NCBI GenBank assembly: GCA_009761415.1 | Contig: QUOL01000001.1 | Span: forward strand, 3,224,001 to 3,288,000 | Source of the DNA: Sarcomyxa edulis | Taxonomy: Eukaryota > Basidiomycota > Agaricomycetes > Agaricales > Mycenaceae | Reading direction: 5' to 3' | DNA length: 64,000 nt | Shown: in pieces, positions 1-13,594 of the stretch | Layout of the letters: each line of letters opens with the position of its first letter | Numbering within the stretch: position 1 is the stretch's first letter | Position numbers and translations under genes: made by a program | Notes under the pieces: generated by a model | Told to the model about the DNA's origin: nothing | The model's database searches: none | Seen by the model: the letters and a program-made list of their open reading frames with translations, nothing else

Positions 1-2516
1 TTTTCTACATTGTCGTTGGCAATTTAGTATTGGACTCCCGAGACGTGTATCGAGGGGCAACAAAACATCAGAATCAGAACCTCCGACTCCCCTTTCATGC
101 CGAACAGAGTATATATGTATTGCCAACTTTGCGGTAAGTTCTTATAGTTGACTTTCTCTCTCGGATTATCATACTGATCTTCCAGACGGGAGTCATCTAC
201 CTTACCCGCGAGAGCTCAGTCGGTGACTCAAAGGTCTCACATGGCACGTGAACAAACTGCAGTCCGGAACCTGTCCACGAAGAGAAGATTTGAGAACATG
301 TAGCTGGCTGTGACCACGAACAAGTCTGTCTTCCTCTTCTGACGCGTTCGCCTTACTCTTGTGTCAATCGCTACTCGAAAACAGGACCCCATCGGTATTT
401 CACTCAGCAAACCCGGACATCCTTGAGGTCTACGACCGCCTCAAAATGACAAGCTACATATAGATCAAACTATACACTGGAATTCTTTACTACTCGAAGT
501 TCCTTGCACGTTTGCTTGATCTTGTTCAGGACTCTCAAACCTTAACTTCAAAGCCTCATATAATTTGTGTGCTTTATTTAGAGACAGAAATTGTAGTAGA
601 CATCGGTGGTACAGATCAACTTCTCAGAGATTATAAGCACATTGGAGTCTGGCGAGATCATAAGAGGGGAAAATGTTTGAGTATCGGCGAGCAAGGTTTG
701 CGCTGCTGCAAGCAGCACTTCCACGAGTGATAACATCAACGAGTCTGTATACATAAACTGTCCAACAAGGCTATCCGGGCTCAGCTGTGGTTCGGCTGCC
801 GCGGAGATATCCCCGAAACATGATTCTGACTGGTGCTATTTTCGACTCGGAAAACCCTGCAGATGCATCTCGCAAATGAACTAAACAGTGGGAAGATTAG
901 AATGAATTCCGCTATATCCGCAGATCACAAGACATCATAAGACAATGTCTCGAAAATACAAACTCACCGAGACCGACCAGGCCCTGTGGCGGTATTCAGA
1001 AAGTGCAGCTTAGCTGAAGAAGGGCCGGGTAGGAGGCACGAGATTGAGAGAAGATCGATGTTTTGATTGACCCATCAGCCATAAGTACAATCCAGCATGT
1101 GCATAAGTACAAGCTGGGAGAGATCCGTGATTATCGCCATCACTTGGCTACGTCAGTATCAGACGCTGGCCTCTTCTCTAGGATACCATCCACAATGCCG
1201 AATTTTAAAGCTTCCTGGGCTATTTCAAGGAGTTAGCAGGCTGATGGGTTCAGCCACACGAATGAAAAAGGGAACTCGCCGGTCATGAAGTAATCCCGTT
1301 CGAGCGCTGTTTCTGTAACACGTCAAGCTGTTAGAAAATGGATGTGAACATTGCACCTGGGGTGGGTCAACTCACCGAAACGTTCCATGCCAGCTTCAAC
1401 ACTCTCATCACCTTTAGAACAGTGACGCTGATAGATTCTTGTCAGTAATTCTCGTACTCTTAGAATCTCCTTCGCATGTATGGCGATATCTGAGGCCTGC
1501 CCGGATGCGCCGCCAGACGGTTCTACGGCGGAGATGAGCGTTCAGATCTGTCGAGTACCCTGGAAAACTGCTCACGGTGTATCATTATGCTGGCATTTGG
1601 TAGGCAGTGTCGCTTCCCCTTTTCGCCTGTGGTTAGGATATTAGCACACATCAATCGTAAGTACAGCGCTAAGACTTACCAGCTGCCAATAATAGAGATC
1701 CCATAGAGCAAGCCTGACCAACGCAATAAGTGTGTATGGGCGAAGTTACATACTAAGCAGTGCGAATTCAGTATGATCTCCTAGATAGGTGGAGTATAAT
1801 TCCAACCTGCATCTATAGGAATGAGTACATTCATCTATTTGAAAACGGACAGATTATGCTCACTGTGTCATATATGGCCAGACCAGCAGTCACGCTTCCT
1901 CCAGGTGAATTAATGTATAGATGTATAGGTTTTGATGTTTCTTCGGCTTCTAAGAACAACAATTGAGCGACAATGACAGCGGAATCTGTATCTCGTATCT
2001 AGGTATGTCAGAAATTTGATAGTCCTAGCGGTAGGAACTTTTGCACATACTGGTCCGTACAACATGATAACACGTTCTCGTAGAAGGCGCGAAAAGATAT
2101 CATAAGATCGTTCTCCACTTCCCTTGTAGATATAGAAGTTGGATCAGAATCTCGCCATGAATATGCACGCGACATACCGTTCTTTCAATGACCATTGGAA
2201 TGAGACTGGAAGTCGGTGGAGACCCTGTCCATTGACCAGCTAATGGATGAAATTGTCGAGGTTTCGAGACTACCCGCTTTCGAACTATGGATGGAAGAAC
2301 AGAACGCAAAATAGATCTTTGCATCGACATGGACATGGTGGATTGAGGACGCGGAGGAGTACCGCCACAGGGCCACGCTCTCGTGATAACACGCGACGGC
2401 TTTTTCAACAACTCCAAGTTCAACTTGAACAACTCGCTTGCGAGCAAGTCGATATTTTTCTTCGAGAACCTACCTTGGCGCCATTTATCATCTCTGTATC
2501 ATTGTCTACGCTCTAG
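1..2516. other. region without recognisable gene
   Basis: Only short, overlapping open frames with no recognisable domain or convincing splice chain. The base composition resembles the intergenic DNA elsewhere in the window. It could hold untranslated upstream sequence of the Brl1-type gene, decayed coding sequence, or a gene whose other half lies left of the window. I see no repeat or RNA gene I can defend. Confidence 0.5.
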
Positions 2517-3989
2517 ATGACTTCACGCTTCAGATCTGCTCGCTCTACGGAAGCACCCATGGACTATCAGTTCACTTCACGACCTAGTATAAAACCTGTA
2601 TGGGCCAAAGACGCCGATGACCCCAGCACGCCTCGCAAACGTACGTGACTACATTGTCCTTACCTCGTAACGTCGGTGGCTAACCATGTTGAGTAGGAGC
2701 TCATGATGATGCAAATCCACCGACACCGTCGTTTCCTGATTCTTCCCCTGCACACAATTTTGGGTCAAATCAAGACGTGCCATTCATCTTCTTCCAGAGC
2801 CCACCGCCCCACACAACAACGCAAAATACTCAGCCTTGGGTACCCCCATCCATGTTCTCGCTGCAAAAAGCCTTCCCTCAACCTACATTCCAAGAAGAAA
2901 TAAAAGATGTTGACATGACCGATGCTAGTCCACATCGCCCTGAAGAAAAATCCACGGGAGGCGGTCGGATGGTGGCAGCAGGAGCTATGCGGAGAGTCTA
3001 CAGATCGCGGCAACAAGCTCGCGCTAGACTTCCAAGTCGGTCTCGTGGAGACGGGAGTGGCTCAGAGAGCGACGAAGAAGAGAGTGGTCAAATGACACCG
3101 CGGAATCAGACTACATCCAACCATTACACACTCAATATGCCTTCACCGGCCCCTCCTCAGTCGGATCTACCATACATACTACTCGGGTAAGCCATTTCAA
3201 AGGAGTTACTTGCGGACCAAGGCTCAATGCTTCTTCTCATAGCTACCTCCAGTTCTTCTTCAATTTTTCTCTGATCTTACTTTTCCTGTATCTCGTTGTC
3301 CAGTTTATTTTAACTGTGCAGCGTGATGTTGAACACCGCGTATCAGAATATTCAATGGGTACGTTTCCAAACAATTCAAAATCTTGTTTGATCAACGAGT
3401 CTCATCATTTGAAACAGATATAGTACAAGAGATCTCGCTCTGCGCTCTCCAGTATAAGAATAACCTATGTGCCACAAACGTAGCCCCTGCCATGGCACAG
3501 CAGTGCGCCAATTGGGAAACCTGCATGAGCCGTGATCCCACAATTGTAGGACGCGCCAAAGTCGGTGCCGAGCTGATCGCGGAAGTAGTGAATAGTTTCG
3601 TTGAGCCCATCAGTTGGAAGACGTTGGTAAGCCATCCTATCTTGAGATTTTCTTAATGCTGTTCCCGTGCTCATCGTGTTGATCAAACTTCGCATCTAAT
3701 CTTTTTGAAGGCGTTCACTTTGACTTCCCTCTCGTTCCTCACTCTCTTCGTTAACACGCTGCTTTCTCTGTACCGTTCTAAACACCATCCTGGCCCCGCT
3801 CCGCCACTCCATCAGCCATCGTTTCCGATTCCACCAGGTACTCCGTACCCCCCGCATCAGTTCGGTGGTTACCTATCTCCAGCTCCTACACCGAGCTGGG
3901 GCCGAACCTGGAAATCCTCTGAAGAAGAACTTCAAACCCTAACACGGAGAAGACGGCTCGAAGGGGGGGTTTCTGCTAAGATAAAATAG
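2517..3989 (+). CDS. BRL1: Brl1/Brr6-type nuclear envelope membrane protein
   Basis: Five exons, 2517-2640, 2697-3186, 3243-3358, 3418-3626 and 3711-3989, join to 405 codons plus stop. The N-terminal half is hydrophilic and low in complexity. A hydrophobic segment (YLQFFFNFSLILLFLYLVV) starts exon 3. It is followed by the conserved lumenal domain with four cysteines (contexts SLCALQ, NNLC, QQCANW, ETCMS) and the motif VEPISWKTL, then a second hydrophobic stretch in exon 5. Two membrane spans around a disulphide-rich lumenal domain are the hallmark of the Brr6/Brl1 family, which acts at the nuclear envelope in nuclear pore complex assembly and lipid homeostasis. The start is chosen because it gives a long in-frame leader into exon 2 (PRKRAHDD across the junction). 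Brl1 and Brr6 are hard to tell apart by sequence, so the symbol is tentative. Confidence 0.9.
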
Positions 3990-5396
3990 CTTGGGGCCAG
4001 GAACTCGATTCTCAGCCCTTTAGGGAGGACCACTATTTCGGACGGCACTGCATGGCATGCATTGACTTCTCTATCCATCTATCTATAGTTTGACATGTTT
4101 CTCACCGCAATACAAAGTTTCCAAGCTATCGCAATACGGCAAGTGGGCTTCCGTTCCGCGATCTCGTTATTCATTGATCTCTCGTGATGTGCAGTTCTTC
4201 AATGAATGCTACTATGAACTCGTGGTATTGTGTCACCGCAGTCTGACTCTCAGCGTCGTTCTGATTAAGTCTAGTGCGGTTAGCTCTCGCCATGCTTCAA
4301 TTGCCGGTAGGGACCGGGGCATCATGGGATCGACATTAGCTGAAGGATTCTCAGAATTCATGAGGCTCCTAAGTTTATCTTCACTATTTGAAGCATTCGT
4401 CGAGGTGCCTTTCTGTCGACGGGGATCTGTTCATGACTCCACGCGCACGCACGCACCTCTCACCAGGCGATTGGCTGGGTGTGGCGTGATGCTTCCAATT
4501 TTCAAAATGGACACAGACGTAGGCGGTTATCATTGCTGATATGAATATTGAACGTAGTTCGGCACATTTTGCAACCACGCATAACTAGCGTTCAGTGTGC
4601 TATTATGCATATGGTCGAGAACCTCAGGCACCTCGGTCAAAGCTCTGAGAAACTGTTATGGTGAGTCGTTCACATCAACTTATGTATCTGTTGACCCTAT
4701 CCAATGTCGTACCAGACAAGGAGCTTCTTTTCCATCTCTATTTAATCCCTTCTCTGCAATCCGGCGGCATCACACGCTACCCACATGCACAACCCACCTG
4801 CTGTATAACCCCCGTTTTCGACTGCTTCTGGTAAGCGTTTCCTGCTATATCCGGCGTCCACATAGATGCCTACTAAGTTGATCATCAGATAGACTCTTGA
4901 TTATCAGGACATCCCGTAAACCGGGTCCTGGGTCGACTGGTCCTATTTCTGTCATGAACCATGATTTTAGATTCCCTCGGCCCTCTTCGTGTCCATGACG
5001 AGCGATACGCTGCGCGCTGTCAAACGCGTTATACTTGGTCAGGCATAGGATTACCCGATAGCCGTCGGGGAAAAGGAGGCTAAGGAGGAGAAACTATTCG
5101 ATGGGCCCGGCCAGAGAGTCCGATGATCCAAATGTTTCGCTGTGTTTGATTTCATCCACACTATTACAGCGCGCCACCTTTCGAAAGGCAGGTTAGATCG
5201 TTCCAGATGGAAATGAAAGAAGAAACGATGACATTGATATGCAGTTAGTCAACCCGCGCGCCTGTGAAAATTATAACTGTAAAAGATGAACTCCAAACTC
5301 CCACCACACCCATAGCCAACATCGCATGAACGAACTCTCGAAAACAAGGTTCCATCGAGGATTTCCTTCTAGGTCCAAGATAGGACAAATCCTGTG
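3990..5396. other. intergenic, no recognisable gene
   Basis: The 3' side of the Brl1-type gene and the 3' side of the SERF gene converge here. Open frames at 4090-4539 and 4597-4881 have no family resemblance and no matching splice partners. A short CTAT-type simple repeat lies at about 4070-4088. Nothing else stands out. Confidence 0.5.
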
Positions 5397-5792
5397 TTAT
5401 TTAGCACCTCCTGCACCTTGCGCGGCCTTCTCTTCTTCCTTTTTCTATGCAAGAGAGTGAGCACACTTGTTGCTATCCCATCTCATTAATGCCACGCACC
5501 TTCTGCTTCGCTCTCAGAATTTCGGCATCACTGAAAAGGTATATAGTATATCAGAATTACGACCACCTGTGAATAGACCTGTTTGAACGGAACTTACGCC
5601 TCCTTTCGTTTCTGAAGAGTAGCAGCGCTCTCCTTTGGTTTCCCCTTTGCCGCCGCCACCTTCTTCTGTGCTTTTTGACGATCCTGTTCTCTCTGGTTAC
5701 CTCCTAAGACCCATGTCTTCAGTGAGTCGATCCAGCGCTGTAGAAATGAAGACGACTAGAAGTAAAGAAGGATTGTAGGACTCACGAGTCAT
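5397..5792 (-). CDS. SERF/4F5-family small basic protein
   Basis: Too short and too split to show as one open frame. On the minus strand four exons join exactly: 5786-5792 (7 nt, ATGACTC), 5598-5703, 5500-5530 and 5397-5444, giving 63 residues. The product begins MTRGNQREQDRQKAQKK, continues with KGKPKESAATLQKRKEADA and ends in a Lys/Glu-rich tail closing GAGGAK. The MTRGNQRE start followed by a charged helix is the signature of the 4F5/SERF family, small disordered proteins known to modulate protein aggregation and bind nucleic acids. Canonical donors (GTGAGT, GTAAGT, GTGCGT) and AG acceptors bound every intron. The first coding exon holds only M, T and one base of R. Confidence 0.9.
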
Positions 5793-7686
5793 AGTATCAA
5801 TCCAAGTCGTTCCCTGAGGCGCTTTGTGAGCCCCGAGGTGGCACGAGCTGTGGCATGTTGAGTCGGAGATGCGGGACTTGAATTAGCTCCCGAAACAGGC
5901 AACTCCGACTAAAAAGGCAACATCGATGTCTTGGCGCAAACTGGCGAATGCACTTCAATATTGCACTTCCATACCCGGACGGGTTGACACTGGCTTAACT
6001 CCTTTGGCTTTCGTCCTAGGGACGTCTGACTCTATGAATGGATCACTCTTGTAATAAACTCAACGCTACGCGTTAGGGTAGCTTCTTTGAACATCCTTCT
6101 AAACACCTCCCAACACCTTCTCAAAGTTTCTCGCAATCCAGACGCTAAAATGGGGTGCTCTACCTGCCAGTCGCGCTTCTTGAACGACACCCATGACTGG
6201 TATTATTACAGCATAAGGCAATTACTCCGATTTGCCACCGGAAAGGACGTTAGATATCACCGCTTCGAATCCCTGCAGTTTCGCTGCCAATTGAGGAGTG
6301 CTTCCTGTGAATTCAAGGTGTCATTCACACGAAAACATACGTGGAGTGTTCTGGTGACCAAGGAGCAGACTTAGACTTTGCGTGAGACCCGCACGTCTTT
6401 GGGTAATCGGGCCGAGTATCATATTGAATGAGTGTGTGTGTGTGTCTAGAAGATTGCGCGCGTATAAGCTCATGAGGAGACGTGGATACGAGCCACACAA
6501 GTTCCACCATGTGTGGTGGTTAAGCCGAGCTGCCTTTGATCTCCAGGGCCGAATCGCCAGATTCTCGTATAAGCTGTGTGGCTGTCCCGGAATGATTTGT
6601 AATATCCTGGAGGCCTTAAATAGCTAGCCTGGCACGGCTGGCACGGCTAAGGGATTGGTCGCCGTTGACCCCAACAAAAGGCATTTGATTAATTTCCGGA
6701 AAAAGTGGGAGGTGAAATTCGAGCAGCCATCCATCGATTTCGGAGCATTCGGACCAGACAAGTGCCTCAGATTTGTCTACGAACGCAACATCAAATAAGC
6801 AAAGTTCCGAGTGTAGCGAGTGGCCTACTCTCTCGCTTGGCAAGCGGTACCGATCTAAATTATTTTCGGCGAGATATGATCAACGCTGATATGATAAGGG
6901 GCGATGATCTAGACCAAAGCGGGGAGGGGTGATAGTTACGTCATCAGTGCTGACCAATCAGATTAGGCAAATAAAGTCATGGAAGATCTTCCGCACGATG
7001 CAACTACGCACACAAACGTCTCTTACCGTTGTCTCGGTTGAGCCAGAAAAGTTCTTGCCATGGACAAGCCTCGGCAATCTGCGGAGAAAAGGGCTAGAAA
7101 GGGGAGCCAAATGCATATTCCAATTTCAAGGCTGTAACCCTCCATAAACCTCCATAAAACCTTCCGAACAGCTTGCAGTTGGTGCCGAATTTGTATGGGT
7201 GATGAACCCTCTTACACCCGCAAGCGGTTCCTCTTCTAGTCGACTTCCACTCTCTCTTCTGGCTGGGATCCGTACATCGTTGCGTATAGCCTCACCTGCA
7301 GTCGGATAAGCTCTGCACCCCGACGTACTCAACTGAATTAAATAGTCTTAAAATTGAGTGCTCCAGACGGAATCAGACTGGATCTAGATAGCAAAGAAGT
7401 AGCCGATGAACAGCGGCAACAATGATCGAGTGTCGCATTGGGTAACAGGCACGCGGGTGTTTGGAGATTTTGAGAAGCAGAAAGGAGATGTTGGCATTTG
7501 ACTGCAACGCGAGATCTCTTTTTGCTCATTCTTGATTGCCCATGATCGTGCGAGGACCCGGTTGACCCTGATGCCGCAGCGTTATTTAAATATCCAATCC
7601 TTTCAACTCCAGATTTCCTTTCGCCCCTCTTCTTGTCTGTCTCACTCTCGACGCCGCACCCCTTCCCCCTCCCCCCCCTCTTCGTC
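5793..7686. other. intergenic between SERF and CYC8
   Basis: Divergent upstream regions of the SERF gene and CYC8. It contains a short GT run at about 6430-6443 and a pyrimidine-rich stretch at 7615-7680 just before the CYC8 start, typical of fungal promoters. Open frames here (6087-6374, 6382-6627, 6705-6932) lack recognisable domains. Confidence 0.5.
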
Positions 7687-10600
7687 ATGTCCTCCATTCG
7701 TTCACGCCATCCCCTCGTGCACCAACCTCACCTTAATGGCAACTCTGCAGTCCCCACTACTCCAGGAGGTCTTTCCAATGGGGGTCCATCCATGGTCTCT
7801 CCCAGCGTGGTAGCCACGGCCGTTCCCAACGGGGTAACAGCACCTGCATCGTCCATCGTTCACAAACTCGCTGTCGCAAATGAACAAACATGGCTTCTGA
7901 TAGGTCACCATCCATTCAACCTTTAATTTAACCGTTGCTAACACACACATTCTCAGGCCGTGTCGCGGAGCAAATGGGTGATTTAGAACATGCTCTATCG
8001 GCGTATGAGAATGCCCTACGGCATAATCCGATGTCCCTTTCTGGTCTTACGCAAGTCGCAGGAATCGCTCGGATCAAAGAGAATTATCCAAAGGTGAGAA
8101 GTTTCTCCTTCGAATCAGTTCTTCTGGAGTCCCCGCGAAACTTAATCAGGCGCTGATGCTGTGGCTTCAAATGCCGTGGGTTGCACGTCCCGACCCGATT
8201 ACCCCGCCCGCATTCCGTGGGCTGACAAATACTTTGTCTCGATCGGGGAATCTTAAGATCATAGTCACGTGGCTAAACTTACTTCCCTCTTTAGGCCGTC
8301 GATTATTTCCAACGCGTTCTCGGCCTCCAGGAGGAGAATGGTGAAGTGTGGAGTGCCCTGGGTAGGTCTTGTTGGACAAATCTTCATCGTCTATTTTATT
8401 AATCCGCATACCTAGGGCACTGTTACCTCATGCAGGATGACCTCCAGAAGGCGTACTCGGCATACCAACAAGCATTATATTTACTCCCAAACCCAAAGGT
8501 ATACCCCACTAACCCCCACCTTTCTCCTATCGTTACGTCGCTTACCCCGTGTTTCTCCCCAGGAAGATCCAAAGCTGTGGTACGGCATCGGTATCCTCTA
8601 CGACAGATACGGCTCTCTAGACCACGCCGAGGAGGCATTCTCCTCCGTTCTTCGGATGGACAAAGGTTGGCTCTGTTTCTAACTTTTAAACCTAACGGCT
8701 AGTCTGTATTAATTTTCAGATTTAGATTTTGACAAAGCCAACGAAATCTTATTTCGCCTCGGCATTATTTACAAGCAGCAAGGCAAGTACGACGAATCGC
8801 TGACTTGCTTTGACCGCATCCTGCGGAATCCACCGAGTCCTCTTGCGCACGCGGATATCTGGTTCCAGATTGGACACGTCTACGAACAGCAGAATGATGT
8901 AAGTTTGTGCAAACTCTAATATAGCCTTATTCCTTCTAACTCCACACTTAGAATGTTCGTGCGAAGGATGCGTATGAGCGTGTCGTTGTGGACAATCCTA
9001 CCCACGCGAAGGTTCTCCAACAACTCGGATGGCTCTACCATCAAGATGGTACAACATTTCAGAATCAAGATCTTGCCATCCAACACCTGACGAAGAGCCT
9101 AGAGGCTGGTGAGTTTATCACTTGACTCAGCGCCGCATTGCTGTGCTCATCGCGTGCCCGATCAGATTCTTCTGACGCTCAGAGTTGGTATCTTCTTGGT
9201 CGAGCATACATGGCTGGTCAGAAGTACAACAAGGCGTACGAAGCATATCAGCAGGCAGTGTATCGTGACGGACGCAATCCTACCTTTTGGTGTTCCATCG
9301 GTGTCCTCTATTTCCAAATCAACCAGTTCCGCGACGCTCTCGACGCCTATTCCCGGGCCATCCGCATCAACCCTTACATCTCAGAAGTTTGGTTTGACTT
9401 GGGTAGTCTCTATGAAAGTTGTAACAATCAGATATCCGATGCGATCGACGCGTATGCTCGTGCCAGCGAACTCGACCCATCCAACGTCACCATCTCGCAA
9501 CGATTGGAGTTGTTGAAGACTGCACAGGCTACAGGTGGTCAACTTCCTGCTGCTCCTGGCCCACAGGATGTTCATCCTACTGCCTACGCGACGGCAGCCA
9601 TCCCTCCTCCAGGATTTTCAGGACCACCACTTACGCTGCATTCAGCTGGGCCACGCCCCGATTTCCGTGCAGGTTCCAGGGGCCCTGCTCAAGAAGTTTC
9701 TCTTCCTCCTGTCGCACCTATTCGTCGTTCGCCGGGACCATGGCGAGGTGGCCCTCCGCCTCCAGTTGTCCTCGATGAAAGTCGACACAACTCCTCTCAC
9801 ACTCCTCTTGCTCCTATGGAGGTCGACCGGACCACAGCACAACCGCGTGAATACGTTGGTCCAGTTCGTGGTGAGCGAGAGCGGGAAGGACCACCGAGTC
9901 GTGGGCCTGTCGGTCATGAAAGCTTGTTACTGCACCATCCTGTTCCTCAACAAGATATCAGGAACGGTATTCATGGCCCGCCTCCGCCTCATCAAGAGTC
10001 ATATTTCACTCGTGCCCCTCGTGCTACCTCGCCTTCTGTATCTCCTCCAGTTCATCACAACGGTCGCGCTCGCTCTCCTCCTCCACCACCTTTCTCATCG
10101 TACCCACCCGGCCGTATGAACGATTCTAATGCTCCTCCTTCTCAACGTTCCCCACGTGTATATCAGTCTCGCGAACAAGGTCGTCCAGTCCCTGTTGACC
10201 AAGAGGGTGTTTGGTCTCGCCGACCAAATCCAGACGAGCATCGCGACGTCTGGATGCATGAACGGCGATCTCGTCATAATAGTGAATATCCTCTTCCGCA
10301 GCAGCAGCAACAGCAACTCCAGCATGCCTTCTTCCCGTCGAATTCTCCGGGTCCTGGCGCTCATCGCGGTCGTAGTCCTGTTGAACAGTCTCCCCGGTCG
10401 GCTCACCCACCTCGTGGCTATTGGGACAAAAATTCCGGGGGACCGCCTGCCACTCATCCTTCCCACCGTCCTTCACCTCCTGCTACTCATGAGCCTATCG
10501 GACGTCGTTACGATCCCCGATACGACGCGAGAGATCAGAGGGAATATGAGCATGAGACCGTCATCGACCAACGTATGGACCAACGTTCATACGTCAATTC

Positions 10601-11705
10601 CCCGGAAGCAACGAGAAATCCTATCAATCGCAACCCTCCTTCGCACATCACTGCTAGTATCGCACGAGAATCTGAAAGCCCTCCTTCATTACCTGGAAAT
10701 CCAGAACCCAAAGAGCGTCGACGACGTGCTCCGAAGGATAAGGAACCTGAGGCTCCGAACGTCATCGTTGCTCAGGAGGCTCCGCCGAAGAAGGAGAGGA
10801 AGAAGCGGACGAACAAACGCGTGAAAGACGATCAGTCTAGGACTGAAACTCCAAAACCGTTCGCTGCGGACAGGAATCTTTCTGCTAACTACAAAGGGGC
10901 ACATGGATATCAGGGACCTTCACCAGAGCCGGTTAGTTCAAATTCGTCTTCCAACAGATCGCCTACGAACACGGCTACGCCGCGTCCTCCTTCAAGGGTT
11001 GTCGATGAAGATTATGACGAAGGAGTTGCTGATGCTCTCATGGACCTTGCTGCTTATCGTGCACCAGAGATGGCGGCACCTTCGGCTGAGCCTCCATCAC
11101 ACTCTCCTACCATATCTATCGGAAGCAGACACAGCGATCCATCTCCCCGTCCACCACCTTCTCATCGCGGATCGGTTTCATCGACAAGGAGTCATGCATC
11201 ACCTCCATCGCAGCCCATCACGTTGAAGAGACCACTCAGCCCTGGCCCTGATGAAGTTTCGGATACCAAGCGATCGAGGATGGACATTTCTAAACGTAGA
11301 ATGTCATCGCCATCGGGAAGTAGACGTACGCCACTACCATCGACGCGACCTTCACCTATTCCATTCCGAACGCAGCCTGCATCACACTCTCCCGAGGCCC
11401 GTCAACCACTCGACCCTTATCCCACGACAAGTCCTACCTTACCCGCTGTCCTACCGCCACATCCTCGCCCTATCGGCGCTGGCCTATCTCATGGCAGCGG
11501 CTCAGGTTCCGTCGCTCTTCCACCGATTACCACGCTGTCTCCTGCATCGACGGCTCCTTCGCCTGCCTCCCTAGCTGATCGTGATCGAGATGATAGGATG
11601 CACGTCGACCCACGTCCAGCTCCTGAAGTGGCGCCACGCCGGCAATCTAGGACACCGCCCAAACACACTCCCTCGCCTCAGGAAAAAAGTGATGCTGCGC
11701 CTTAA
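7687..11705 (+). CDS. CYC8: Cyc8/Ssn6 TPR transcriptional corepressor
   Basis: Eight exons (7687-7903, 7957-8093, 8295-8361, 8416-8498, 8563-8665, 8720-8898, 8952-9108, 9166-11705) give 1160 residues. From about residue 58 to 410 there is a run of tetratricopeptide repeats with strongly conserved Cyc8 segments: GHCYLMQDDLQKAYSAYQQA, WYGIGILYDRYGSLDHAEEA, IWFQIGHVYEQQND and LGRAYMAGQKYNKAYEAYQQ. The remaining 750 residues are a Pro/Ser/Arg-rich disordered tail with a basic KKERKKRTNKR cluster and a short poly-Gln run. In the yeast Cyc8-Tup1 complex the TPRs dock Tup1 and DNA-bound repressors. All but one intron are 52-64 nt; the second (8094-8294) is about 200 nt. Confidence 0.95.
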
Positions 11706-13594
11706 TTTTGTCAGACAACGTCCAACTCTGCGTCTCAATCTTTCAATCTTCCATTTTCATCTCTTGAGCTCCCGATCGCGACGACATATTATGACTCCAT
11801 TTTCTATTCTTGCATGCCCGTCTCTTATCATCATTCATTATCGCGAAACGTGTATTCTACTCTATACATAAAACAGGTCCAGCCCGTCTAGCATGTTCCG
11901 TTCTCCTTGTGTCGTTATAACAAATTTGTATCTACATTATTTAGAAGTTAAAAGTCTCTGCTAGTATGTAGTCTCTGTTATGATCATGCGTTTATGCAGT
12001 TCGTTTTCTATCTCGTGCCTTATTCTCTCAGTGCTTCAAGGATCGTGCGTGGCTCACTGTCTCGTGTGTTTATGAATTGAGGTACGAGTAGCTTGGTTAT
12101 AGTTGTTAGTCTATAGGATCCGACCATGTTCTCGTCAACTCTAAAAACTCAGAGCTATCTGGACGTGTCCTTTGAGAGTAAATTCAAACTTTCACCGCGA
12201 GGAATGATGTGCTCTATATACATGCTGGCTGATTACTATGTCTAAAACGAAATGATGTCTGCATCTTGGCATTACATTGAATATGACCTGGGTCAGTCAA
12301 TATAAACGCGGTCTATCACCGGCGGTTGGGTGAATGAAGTAGGGCCCGCGAACGCTTATATTGGCCTTGAGGAACCTGCCGTCGGTGGTTTGTTTTACTA
12401 AGGGATCTCGAAGAAAGCTGTATAAGTATTAGTAGACGGAGTCGCAATGTCCGAGACGACATAAGTACGTCAAAGGACGTGGGCCGAGGCTCAAACGACA
12501 ATTTTCCGAGCGGTGGAAGTTGACGATAACCTTGAAGGGGAAAAGGTAGGAACAGAAAGAGGGTGTGAGTGAATAAAATTAAGGACTCCAAAGGCCGATG
12601 TCAAAGTGAGGAAATAAGCGTACTCTCTGTGTTGAGGGACGGGTCATTCCGAGGAAACGTGTTATACGTATACCTATGACTAGAAAAAGACAATGCCTGG
12701 ATGTAAGCTGATTGGCAGGATGAAATGAAATGAAACGACCGGGATTTTTATTGATATAGACGCCAGGACCTAGGTCGGGGTGGGAGGTAGAAGAAGACCG
12801 GGATCTTTGGAGTGAGGATAGATTGCCTGGGTCCTGAGAAGAGGTTCATTTGTGGATTTAAAAGGGTTGCGGGCAACCATCCTATCCATTTTCGAAGATG
12901 CGCGGTCCCCCCCTCCCACGTAGATGTCATTCCAGAAAAGGTGACATCCTCATGGCCCGGATGAGAAAAAAATAGCTTGACGTGTGCTGCGGGATTTTAA
13001 GGATCATGCTCATGAAGAGCACTCGTTCCCTGCGGTGCTTTTGCGGGTATGTATAGCTTGAAGACGGAAAGAGTAACTGCCAAGGTTAATTCGCCTTGAG
13101 GTATGAGCATCGTTTAGACTTACTAATAAGGAGGCCACGGTGCCAGGAGAGATCCAGATGCAGTATAGATGACCCTAGGGGGTAGGATGATCTAGTCATA
13201 AGAACCATGTGAGTACCGGTACGAACCTCGAATGAAATTTGGGCGATAGGTGGGCAGAGGAGATCGTGGAATGAGCCGGGGTCGTCCAAAGTCTCGGAAA
13301 GGCGTCGGAGCACTTCTAAGAGCCTTACCACTGGGTCGATGACTTACACTAATAGCAAAAGAAGATGGAAGAAACATTTCCAAGGACATAGCCATTGGTG
13401 GGAAGTCGAATCGGAGAGCAAGAGCCATTTCGTCCGAATAAAGAGATCTTGGCCAACAGACCATTTTTGGTTCTTGGGTGTTCAAATCAGAAAAACACGC
13501 ATTTTTCATAGTACCCAAGGCCTCACGCTCGAGCTCGGCGTCTCAGCCTTCCATCTACACACTGACAGGCATAGATGCATCAGAGTATACGATC
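11706..13594. other. intergenic between CYC8 and ERF4
   Basis: The 3' region of CYC8 and the upstream region of the ERF4-type gene, which are in tandem. Minus-strand open frames (12316-12591, 13192-13518) have no family resemblance. In-frame sequence upstream of the chosen ERF4 start (from 13478) could extend that protein by 39 residues. Confidence 0.5.

Noticed and set aside
4090..4881. Open frames of 149 and 94 residues between BRL1 and SERF
   Set aside because: No recognisable motif, no coherent splice chain and unremarkable codon use; likely chance frames.
6240..6290. TTCGAATCC-like tRNA B-box
   Set aside because: No matching A-box, anticodon stem or acceptor stem could be folded around it.
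9535..11574. Several 100-230 residue frames overlapping CYC8 in other frames and strands
   Set aside because: They lie inside the Pro/Ser-rich CYC8 tail, whose low complexity keeps alternate frames open.
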